Shown: positions 55,727-63,001 of the stretch, one piece after another
How positions within the stretch are numbered: the stretch's first letter is position 1
Layout of the letters: each line of letters begins with the position of its first letter
Source: Mycolicibacterium rufum
GTDB taxonomy: Bacteria; Actinomycetota; Actinomycetes; Mycobacteriales; Mycobacteriaceae
Assembly: GCF_022374875.2 (NCBI RefSeq)
Contig: NZ_CP092427.2
Location: 2,852,001-2,916,000, forward strand
Direction of reading: 5' to 3'
DNA: 64,000 nt
Translations under genes and position numbers: made by a program
The notes under the pieces: generated by a model
The model's database searches: none
Told to the model about the DNA's origin: nothing
Seen by the model: only the letters and a program-made list of their open reading frames with translations

Positions 55727-55740
55727 GTTGACAAGTCAAC
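55727..55740. promoter_or_regulatory. Operator candidate between ptsI and fruR
   Basis: GTTGAC-aa-GTCAAC is a perfect inverted repeat in the AT-rich gap between the divergent ptsI and DeoR-type genes, 22 bp before the ptsI start. Flanking copies of AACG and CGTT extend the symmetry imperfectly. The adjacent DeoR repressor probably binds here and releases on fructose-1-phosphate, by analogy with FruR systems. Confidence 0.6.
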
Positions 55741-55806
55741 ACGTTCAGGAGTAAAACCAAACATATCAACAACAAACCGGACGTATCCCCACACAAACGG
55801 AGCTCC

Positions 55807-56586
55807 ATGTACCCCGAAGAGCGGCAGCAAGCCATCGCCTCCCTGGTGATGTCGAAGGGCCGCGCCTCGGTGACCGAGCTGGCGCAGGCCTACGACGTCA
55901 CCACCGAGACGGTGCGGCGCGACCTGGCAGTGCTGGACAAGGCCGGCATCGTGCGCCGGGTGCACGGCGGCGCGGTTCCGGTGCGCGCGCTGCACCTCGT
56001 CGAACCCGGAGTCGGCGAGCGCGACGTCACCCGCGCCGAGCACAAGGACGCCATCGCCGCCGCGGCGGCCGAGTTCTTCCCCCTCAGTGGCGCGAGCGTG
56101 CTGCTCGACGCCGGCACCACGACGATGCGGATCGCCGCGCACCTGCCGACCGACCGCGACCTGGTGGTCGTCACCAACTCGGTGCCGATCGCGGCGCGGC
56201 TGGCCACCATGCCGACCGTGTCGCTGCAGTTGCTCGGCGGACGGGTCCGCGGCGTCACCCAGGCGGCCGTCGGTGAACAGACGCTGCGGGTGCTGGACAC
56301 CCTGCGGGTCGACATCGCGTTCATCGGCACCAACGCGATCAGCATCCGGCACGGCCTGTCCACCCCCGACAGCGAGGAGGCGGCGGTCAAGCGGGCCATG
56401 GTGCGCGCGGCCAACTACGTCGTCGTCGCCGCCGACTCGTCGAAGGTCGGCCGCGAGGACTTCGTCAGCTTCGCGCCGATCACCAGTGTCGACACCCTCA
56501 TCACCGACCCCGAGATCAGCGCCACCGACCGCGCCGAACTGACCGACCAGGGACTCGAAATCATCTGCGCAGGAGATCACCAGTGA
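55807..56586 (+). CDS. fruR: DeoR-family transcriptional regulator of fructose PTS
   Basis: A 259-residue repressor with the DeoR helix-turn-helix at the N-terminus (MYPEERQQAIASLVMSKGRASVTELAQAYDVTTETVRRDL) and a sugar-phosphate isomerase-like C-terminal domain (LLDAGTTTMRIAAHL, FIGTNAISIRHGLSTPDSEEA). It is the first gene of fruR-fruK-fruA-ptsH. The symbol is given by context; the DeoR regulator of such clusters in actinobacteria responds to fructose-1-phosphate. Confidence 0.9.
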   Translation: MYPEERQQAIASLVMSKGRASVTELAQAYDVTTETVRRDLAVLDKAGIVRRVHGGAVPVRALHLVEPGVGERDVTRAEHKDAIAAAAAEFFPLSGASVLLDAGTTTMRIAAHLPTDRDLVVVTNSVPIAARLATMPTVSLQLLGGRVRGVTQAAVGEQTLRVLDTLRVDIAFIGTNAISIRHGLSTPDSEEAAVKRAMVRAANYVVVAADSSKVGREDFVSFAPITSVDTLITDPEISATDRAELTDQGLEIICAGDHQ

Positions 56587-57560
56587 TCGTCACCGTCACG
56601 CCCAACCCGAGCATCGACCGCACGGTCACGCTGCCGTCCACGCTGACGCGCGGCGCCGTGCACCGCGTCACCTCGGTCACCAGCCAGGCCGGCGGCAAGG
56701 GCGTCAATGTCGCCCGCGCGCTCACCCTCGCCGGCATCGAGGCGCTCGCCGTCCTGCCGGCGGCCGGGAACGACCCGCTGATCACCGCGCTCGAGACAGC
56801 GGCGGTGTCGTTCCAGGTGGTGCCCACCGCCGAACCCGCCCGCACCAACCTGACCATCACCGAGCCCGACGGCACCACCACCAAGATCAACGAGCCGGGC
56901 GCGACGCTCGACGAGGCGACCGTCGGAGCGCTGACCGACGCCGTCCTCGCCGCCGCCGACGGCGCCGACTGGGTGGTGATGTCGGGTTCGCTGCCGCCGG
57001 GGATGCCGGCCTCCTGGTACGGCCACGTGGTCGCGTTGCTGTCCTCGCGCCCCTGCCGCGTCGCCGTCGACACCTCCGACGCGCCGCTGGCCGCCCTGGT
57101 CGGCTCGCTGGAGCGCGGCGCCCCGGATCTGATCAAGCCGAACGCAGAGGAACTCGCCAGTGTGCTGGGGCTCTCCCCCGATTCACTGGAAAACGCTGTC
57201 GCGCAGGGTGATCCGGAGCCGGTGGTGCGCGCGGCCCGGCAGCTCATCGACCGCGGCATCGGCGCGGTGCTGGCCACTCTCGGTGCCGAGGGTGCGGTGC
57301 TGGTCGACGCCAACGGCGCCTGGATGGCCACCCCGCCGCCGATCGTTCCGCGCAGCACCGTCGGCGCGGGCGACTCGTCACTGGCCGGCTATGTCCGCGC
57401 CGAGGTGGGTGGCGCCGTGCCGCCGCAGCGGCTGCAGATGGCCGTCGCCTACGGCAGCGCCGCCGCGGCGCTTCCGGGCACCACGCTGCCCACCCCCGCC
57501 CAGATCGACCTCGCCGCCGTGCAGGTCTCGCCCATCTCACCGATTCCCGCCACCCAGTAA
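56583..57560 (+). CDS. fruK: 1-phosphofructokinase
   Basis: A 325-residue PfkB-family kinase that converts fructose-1-phosphate and ATP to fructose-1,6-bisphosphate. The first motif is SQAGGKGVNVARALTLAG, the second the catalytic GAGD in STVGAGDSSLAGYVRAE. GTG at 56583 overlaps the fruR stop (GTGA), so the two are translationally coupled. It is followed by fruA after 24 bp. Confidence 0.94.
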   Translation: MIVTVTPNPSIDRTVTLPSTLTRGAVHRVTSVTSQAGGKGVNVARALTLAGIEALAVLPAAGNDPLITALETAAVSFQVVPTAEPARTNLTITEPDGTTTKINEPGATLDEATVGALTDAVLAAADGADWVVMSGSLPPGMPASWYGHVVALLSSRPCRVAVDTSDAPLAALVGSLERGAPDLIKPNAEELASVLGLSPDSLENAVAQGDPEPVVRAARQLIDRGIGAVLATLGAEGAVLVDANGAWMATPPPIVPRSTVGAGDSSLAGYVRAEVGGAVPPQRLQMAVAYGSAAAALPGTTLPTPAQIDLAAVQVSPISPIPATQ

Positions 57561-57584
57561 CACGCCGACGACGAAAGTAGTGCC

Positions 57585-59624
57585 ATGACAAGCTCCACCA
57601 CCTCTCCACCGATCATCACCAGCGATCTGGTCCTGCTCGACACCGCCGTCGACGGTGACAAGCAAGCGGTCATCGCCCGCATGGTGGGCAGCCTCGCCGC
57701 GGCGGGACGCACCAACGACGCCGACGGACTCGTGGGCGCGGCGATGGCGCGCGAACAGCAGTCGGCCACCGGACTGCCCGGCGGCATCGCGATTCCGCAC
57801 TGCCGGTCGCCCTACGTCGACACCCCGACCATCGGCTTCGCCCGGCTGAGCCCCGCCGTCGACTTCGGCGCCCCGGACGGTCCCGCCGACCTCGCGTTCC
57901 TGATCGCCGCGCCCGACTCCGGCGGCCAGGAGCACATGAAGCTGCTGTCCAGCCTGGCACGGGCGTTGGTGCGCAAGGACTTCGTGGAGTCGCTGCGCAA
58001 CGCGTCGTCGGCCGACGAGGTCGTCAGCCTGGTCGACGGCGTGGTCAACCCCGCACCCGCCGCCGCAGCCCCGGCCACCCCCGCGCCCGCGGCGGCGCCC
58101 GCCGAGAAGCCGGCCGCCAAGACGCTGATCGCGATCACCGCCTGCCCCACCGGTATCGCCCACACCTACATGGCCGCCGACGCCCTGGCCGCCGCGGCCA
58201 AGGAAGCCGGAGTGACGATGGTCGTGGAGACGCAGGGCTCCTCGGGCAGCACCCCGGTGCCCGCCGAGACCATCGCCAAGGCCGACGCGGTCATCTTCGC
58301 CACGGACGTGGGCGTCAAGGACCGTGGCCGGTTCGCCGGCAAGCCCGTCATCGCCTCGGGCGTGAAGCGGGCGATCAACGAGCCGGCCAAGATGGTCGCC
58401 GAAGCCGTTGCCGCAGCCGATGATCCGAACGCGCCGCGGGTCGAGGGCTCGGCGGCCGGCGCTGCGGCCAGCTCCGCGCCGGCAGGCGGCGTCGGCTGGG
58501 GCACCCGCACCCGGCAGATCCTGCTGACCGGCGTCAGCTACATGATCCCGTTCGTCGCCGCGGGTGGTCTGCTGATCGCGCTGGGCTTCCTGTTCGCGGG
58601 CTACGAGATCGCGAACAAGCCCGACGGTGCGACGCAGTCACTGGGCAACATCATCGCGCTCAACAACTCGCTCACCAACCTGCCCAGCGGCGGGTTCACC
58701 CAGTACCTGGGTGCGATTCTGTTCAGTCTCGGCGGTCTGGCGTTCAGCTTCCTGGTGCCCGCACTGGCCGGCTACATCTCGTTCGCGATCGCCGACCGAC
58801 CCGGCATCGCGCCCGGGTTCACCGCGGGGGCGCTGGCCGTGTTCGTCGGCGGCGGCTTCATCGGCGGCATCGTCGGCGGCGTCATCGCCGGCTTCGCGGC
58901 GCTGTGGATCAGCGGTCTCAAAGTGCCGCAATGGTTCCGCGGGCTGATGCCGGTGGTCATCACACCGCTGGGCGCGTCCCTGGTCGTGGGTCTCATCATG
59001 TTCTTCCTGGTGGGTCGTCCGCTCGCACTGATCAACACCGGCCTCACCAACTGGCTCAGCGGACTGTCCGGGACCTCGGCGATCCTGCTCGGTGTCATCC
59101 TCGGCCTGATGATGTGCTTCGACCTCGGCGGCCCGGTGAACAAGGCGGCCTACGCCTTCGCCACCGCCGGCCTGGCCGCGTCGACCACCGCGTCGTTCCA
59201 GGTGATGGCCGCGGTGATGGCCGCGGGCATGGTGCCGCCGCTGGCGATGGCGCTGGCCACCACGGTGCGGCCCGGGCTGTTCAGTGAGCCCGAACGGGAG
59301 AACGGCCGTGCCGCATGGCTTCTCGGGGCGTCGTTCATCTCCGAGGGCGCCATCCCGTTCGCCGCGGCCGACCCGCTGCGCGTCATCCCGTCGATGATGT
59401 TCGGCGGCGCCGTCACCGGCGCGCTGTCCATGGCCTTCGGCGCGACGTCGCGGGCGCCGCACGGCGGCATCTTCGTGCTGTTCGCCATCGACAACAAGCT
59501 CGGCTTCGTCATCGCGCTGCTGGCCGGCACGGTGGCGGCCGCGGTGGCCGTCGTCGCGGCCAAGCAGTTCATCCAACCCGGCGCCAAGAAGGCCGAGCGC
59601 GAGCTCGCGGCCGCCGCGGCCTGA
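57585..59624 (+). CDS. fruA: Fructose-specific PTS EIIABC component
   Basis: A 679-residue three-domain transporter. EIIA occupies about residues 10-150 with phospho-acceptor His72 (GIAIPHCRSP). An Ala/Pro linker leads to EIIB with Cys187 (AITACPTGIAHTYMAADAL). EIIC from about 305 has eight to ten helices and the conserved FDLGGPVNKAAYAFA. It brings fructose in as fructose-1-phosphate, the substrate of FruK. A is N-terminal, so the order is A-B-C. Confidence 0.95.
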   Translation: MTSSTTSPPIITSDLVLLDTAVDGDKQAVIARMVGSLAAAGRTNDADGLVGAAMAREQQSATGLPGGIAIPHCRSPYVDTPTIGFARLSPAVDFGAPDGPADLAFLIAAPDSGGQEHMKLLSSLARALVRKDFVESLRNASSADEVVSLVDGVVNPAPAAAAPATPAPAAAPAEKPAAKTLIAITACPTGIAHTYMAADALAAAAKEAGVTMVVETQGSSGSTPVPAETIAKADAVIFATDVGVKDRGRFAGKPVIASGVKRAINEPAKMVAEAVAAADDPNAPRVEGSAAGAAASSAPAGGVGWGTRTRQILLTGVSYMIPFVAAGGLLIALGFLFAGYEIANKPDGATQSLGNIIALNNSLTNLPSGGFTQYLGAILFSLGGLAFSFLVPALAGYISFAIADRPGIAPGFTAGALAVFVGGGFIGGIVGGVIAGFAALWISGLKVPQWFRGLMPVVITPLGASLVVGLIMFFLVGRPLALINTGLTNWLSGLSGTSAILLGVILGLMMCFDLGGPVNKAAYAFATAGLAASTTASFQVMAAVMAAGMVPPLAMALATTVRPGLFSEPERENGRAAWLLGASFISEGAIPFAAADPLRVIPSMMFGGAVTGALSMAFGATSRAPHGGIFVLFAIDNKLGFVIALLAGTVAAAVAVVAAKQFIQPGAKKAERELAAAAA

Positions 59625-59659
59625 GACCATCGATTCCAGACAACCGAAAGAGGAGATTC

Positions 59660-59917
59660 ATGCCCACCAAGACCGTCATCGTCGGATCGTCGATCGGACT
59701 GCACGCCCGACCCGCGGCAATCATCGCCGAGGCCGCCGTCAACGCCGGTGTGCCCGTCACGCTCTCGGTCGACGGCGGTGAGCCGGTGGACGCCGGCTCG
59801 GCGCTGATGATCATGACCCTCGGCGCCGGCAACGGTGCCCAGGTCACCGTCGCCTCCGACGACGAGGCCGCGCTGAACACCATCGCCGAGCTGGTGCAGC
59901 AGGACCTCGACGCCTGA
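59660..59917 (+). CDS. ptsH: Phosphocarrier protein HPr
   Basis: An 85-residue HPr. AAAGAGGAG precedes the ATG at 59660 and fixes the start; the frame upstream of it is inside fruA. His15 lies in SSIGLHARPA and is phosphorylated by Enzyme I. The region around Ser47 (VDAGSALMIMTLG) resembles the regulatory serine site of Firmicutes HPr, but no HPr kinase gene is visible here. It is the last gene of the fructose operon. Confidence 0.95.
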   Translation: MPTKTVIVGSSIGLHARPAAIIAEAAVNAGVPVTLSVDGGEPVDAGSALMIMTLGAGNGAQVTVASDDEAALNTIAELVQQDLDA

Positions 59918-59934
59918 CCCACCCTTCCCCGACG

Positions 59935-59981
59935 CTGCGTCCCACGCGTGAATTCGCCCCTCGGGGCCGCGTGGGACGCAG
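59935..59981. terminator. Strong hairpin after ptsH
   Basis: CTGCGTCCCACGCG (59935-59948) and CGCGTGGGACGCAG (59968-59981) are perfectly complementary over 14 bp. The 19-nt loop has its own GCCCC/GGGGC stem. It begins 18 bp after the ptsH stop and most likely ends the fructose operon, without a U-run. A second hairpin GCGCCGCCC-gac-GGGCGGCGC follows at 60073-60093, before mycP1. Confidence 0.7.
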
Positions 59982-60157
59982 TGTCTGTGCGCAAGAAAGC
60001 GGAAAGACCCTCCTTCGGGGGCCCTTAGGCTGGCGCATGTGCCCGCACCGAGTACGTTCGACGTGACATTTTGCGCCGCCCGACGGGCGGCGCTATGTTT
60101 GCTGACGACGTTCCGGACCGCGGGGATCCGGGAGGCCTGGGCGGGGGGTGGACGGTA

Positions 60158-60778
60158 GTGCGGCGACTCGGTGCGTTGTTTGCCGCGTTGACGTTGGTCT
60201 TCTTGGTCGCGCCGCCGTCCGCGGGCGCCATCGACCCTCCGGTCATCGATCCCGCCGCTGTTCCCCCTGACGAGACGGGTCCGGACCAGCCGATGGAGCA
60301 GCGGCGGGTCTGCGCCGCCCCGACGGTGTTCCCGAACTCAAACTTCGCTGACCGGCCGTGGGCGAGCGACTACCTCCGGCTGGCCGACGCGCAGCGGTTC
60401 GCGACGGGAGCCGGCGTAACTGTGGCCGTCATCGACACCGGGGTGAACGGGTCGCCGCGGGTGCCTGCGGAACCGGGCGGCGACTTCGTCGACCAGGCCG
60501 GAAACGGGATGTCCGACTGCGACGCCCACGGCACCCTGACCGCCGCCGTCATCGCCGGCCGCCCGGCCCCGACCGACGCGTTCATCGGCGTCGCTCCCGA
60601 TGCGCGGATCCTCTCGCTGCGCCAGACCTCCGACAGCTTCCAGCCGGTCGGCACCCGCACCGATCCCAACGACCCGAACGCCACGCAGACCGCCGGGTCG
60701 CTGCGCAGCCTCGCCCGCGCGATCGTGCACGCCGCCAACATCGGGGCCCAGGTCATCAACATCAGCGAGGCGGCTTAC
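60158..60778 (+). pseudogene. mycP1: Truncated mycosin protease MycP1 (ESX-1)
   Basis: About 207 N-terminal residues of a type VII secretion subtilisin-like protease. GTG at 60158 starts a signal peptide (LGALFAALTLVFLVAPPSAGA). Catalytic Asp93 (VIDTGVNG) and His124 (DCDAHGT) are present, but the sequence stops resembling MycP after NISEAAY. The catalytic serine, the rest of the protease domain and the C-terminal membrane anchor are gone. The frame runs on to 61039 as antisense of espG1. In M. tuberculosis and, as I recall, M. smegmatis, mycP1 ends the ESX-1 locus; in M. smegmatis it adjoins ptsH as here. Confidence 0.88.
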
Positions 60779-61127
60779 GACACACCACGAAGCGCACCAT
60801 TTTGCCACCGACGTCGCGGCGCCACCACCGGCAGTCCAGCGTGCGGTCCGGCCTGCTCAGCGCGTCCACCATCGCGGCGACCTCGGGATGGGGATCGCCG
60901 AACGCGGTCAGGATGCCCTGGGCGGTCAGATCGCGGGTCACCTGCTCCCACACGATCCGGCGTTGATCCTCGTACGGGATGTTCGGGCGGATGCCCAGGG
61001 CCAGCGGGAAGTCGACGAGATGCAGCAGGTCCGCGATGACCAGCATGCCGTCGATGGTGACCTCGACGCCGACGACGTCGTCGTAGTGGGTGGGTTCAGC
61101 GTCCCCGAACAGCGGGCTGGCCATCAC
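60762..61127 (-). pseudogene. espG1: Truncated ESX-1 chaperone EspG1
   Basis: The 121-codon frame encodes only the N-terminal 40-45% of EspG1 (about 280 residues in M. tuberculosis). VGVEVTIDGMLVIADLLHLVDFP and the motif DCRWWRRDVGGKMVRFVVCRK agree closely with EspG1 from memory. The last four codons (RPPR or so) and the stop come from the antisense of mycP1. EspG1 is the cytosolic chaperone of ESX-1 PE/PPE substrates. The start (GTG 61127, ATG 61124) overlaps the espF stop. Confidence 0.87.
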
Positions 61128-61450
61128 CGCGCCAGCCGCTCGCCGGACGCCTCGTCGGTGGCGTCGTACCGGTGCGCCGCCGAGGTCAGGTTGTCCTCGA
61201 GCGCGCGGGATACGCCCGCGACGCAGGCCGCGGCCTCGGACCGGTGCTGCTGGATCGCCTCCACCGCGGCCGCCGTGGACCAGGCGATCACACCGTGCGA
61301 CGTCCGGATGCGGGTGTCCACCCCGGCGACGGCGCCGGCGGCGGTCGTCATCTCGGCGGCGGCCTGACCGTGTCGGGCCGCGAGTTCGCGCAGGTGTGCG
61401 GTGGTCACCTCGAGGGCGTCATACGACATGGCGGTGTCTTTCTCGGTCAC
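61124..61450 (-). CDS. espF: ESX-1 secretion-associated protein, EspF/EspC-like
   Basis: A small helical protein of the EspC/EspF (DUF2580, WXG100-like) family, about 101-108 residues depending on start (GTG 61450 overlaps the espE stop; ATG 61429). The two helices are split by a HGVIAW turn. The order espE-espF-espG1 matches the start of ESX-1 loci. In intact systems EspF is co-secreted with EspE. It looks undamaged even though the machinery is missing nearby. Confidence 0.82.
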   Translation of the reverse strand: MTEKDTAMSYDALEVTTAHLRELAARHGQAAAEMTTAAGAVAGVDTRIRTSHGVIAWSTAAAVEAIQQHRSEAAACVAGVSRALEDNLTSAAHRYDATDEASGERLAR

Positions 61451-62667
61451 TGCGGCGGGCGGGTGGCTGCGGGCGCGGGTGCGCGCGGCGGCGCGGCGGC
61501 CGGAGGCGCGGAGGCCGCGGCCGGCTCGCCGGGCGTCGCGACAGCCTCCGGAACAGTCGGCTCGGCGACATCGCCGTCGTCGCCGCCCGGCTCGGCCGTT
61601 TCGTCCTCGGGCTCGTCCCCGGTGCTGGACTCTCCCGCATTCGGTGTGCGGTCGGTCGGTTCGGTGGGCTGCGCCGATGTCGCCGTCGACAGCGCCTGTC
61701 CTGCCGCGGTGACCACTGCGGTCATCGCAGCGGCCAGCGGCGCCACCGCGGAGCCGATCGCACCGCCCACCGCGCCGAACACCGACGACATCGCGGCCAT
61801 CGGATCCGCGGACGCCGCAGCGGCCGGTGCTGTCTGTGCCGTGGGCGGCGCGTCCGCGGCGGGCGCACAGTGCATCGGCGCGGGCGCAGCATCCGGAACC
61901 GGCGCGGGCGGGCCGACGGCCGTGGGGTCTGCGATGCTCGGGACCGGCCTAGGCGCGCGGCCGGGCTCGTCGTCACGGTCCGTCTCGGCGCCGGGACGGC
62001 GCTCCTCGTCATCGGTGGTCGGCATCGGCTCCTCGTCGAGCGCCGGCGGCGCGGCCTTGCGGGTGAGCGCGGAGTAGCCGTCGGCGAGCCGGCGCAGCTC
62101 GGCGGCGTTCTCGCCGGTCTCGGATGCCAGGTTGGCGAGCTCGGTGCTGCACACCACCATCGCGGTGTTGACCGCCGTCATCTCCACCGCGGCCTTGAGC
62201 GCCTTGCCCACCCCGGGAATCAGCGCGAGCGACCAGGTGGCGTAGCCCAGCGTGGACAGGTGGTCGGACTGGTCGTCGAGCTTGCCGCGGTGATAGTCGA
62301 CCTGAAACGCCTCCCGGGCGACGACGGTCTGCACGTCGCGGTCCAGCACGGCCAGCGCCGCGGCCGACGCGGACTGCCGGCGGTTCGCCGACGCGTACGC
62401 CTGCGACCCGGTGCCCGCCCAGCCCTCGCGCGGAGAGGCGGAGTCGACGGTCTGACCGGCGCCGGTGAAGCCGGCCGCGCCCTGTCCGAACGCCTCGCCC
62501 GGATCGGGCCGGCCCCACCCGGTGGTCAGCCGCATCCCGGCGATCAGCAGCTGACCCGCGTCGAGGATCTCCGAGCCGGACGACGCCTTCGCGACACGCG
62601 CGCCGACGTTGCCCAATCCGCCGTCGATGACTTTGCCGAACCCGCCGGCAACATCGGACATCTCCAC
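61447..62667 (-). CDS. espE: ESX-1 secretion-associated protein, EspE-like
   Basis: A 406-residue protein with an N-terminal EspA/EspE-type helical domain (about residues 1-200; WAGTGSQAYASANRRQSA carries the turn-like WxG) and a hydrophobic helix (ALIPGVGKALKAAVEMTA). The C-terminal half is long, disordered and rich in Ala, Pro, Glu and Asp. EspE and EspF are ESX-1 substrates in M. smegmatis and M. marinum. GTG at 62667 or ATG at 62661 are possible starts. The frame is intact. Confidence 0.82.
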   Translation of the reverse strand: MEMSDVAGGFGKVIDGGLGNVGARVAKASSGSEILDAGQLLIAGMRLTTGWGRPDPGEAFGQGAAGFTGAGQTVDSASPREGWAGTGSQAYASANRRQSASAAALAVLDRDVQTVVAREAFQVDYHRGKLDDQSDHLSTLGYATWSLALIPGVGKALKAAVEMTAVNTAMVVCSTELANLASETGENAAELRRLADGYSALTRKAAPPALDEEPMPTTDDEERRPGAETDRDDEPGRAPRPVPSIADPTAVGPPAPVPDAAPAPMHCAPAADAPPTAQTAPAAAASADPMAAMSSVFGAVGGAIGSAVAPLAAAMTAVVTAAGQALSTATSAQPTEPTDRTPNAGESSTGDEPEDETAEPGGDDGDVAEPTVPEAVATPGEPAAASAPPAAAPPRAPAPAATRPPQ

Positions 62668-63001
62668 GCTGGCTCACCCCTTCCCGCTGGGAGCCTACCA
62701 GCGGGTCACCCCCCGCCATCTCACCAATTTTCCGTGCCGACTGCGTCACCGGACCCTGAAAACGTACCCCAGCAGCGATCGACCTCAGTTCGTAGAACAG
62801 TGCATAACTGTAGACAGCAAATGTCGACGGCCCGTCGGCTTCTCCGGCGGTCGTCTGCCCGCTTCGCGCGGCGCAGCGCCCTGACGGCTGCCGTCGGAGG
62901 CCGCCGCCCGGCCTCAGCCTCGGGTCGGCGATGTCTTTGCTCAGGACGTGGCCCCGTACGCTGAGACCCTGCTACGGATGGCATCGGCGAGGAGACGCGT
63001 T
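62668..63001. promoter_or_regulatory. Divergent promoter gap between espE and ATPase gene
   Basis: A 334-bp gap without a convincing gene. Next to espE it contains CCCGCTGG-gagccta-CCAGCGGG (62683-62705), a perfect 8-bp inverted repeat that could be an operator or leader hairpin. The middle is comparatively AT-rich (around 62760-62825) and likely holds the promoters. I see no other element. Confidence 0.4.

Noticed and set aside
60773..61039. C-terminal 89 codons of the mycP1 frame as a novel domain
   Set aside because: They are the antisense of espG1 and Arg/Pro-rich, so they are an accidental extension after the deletion junction.
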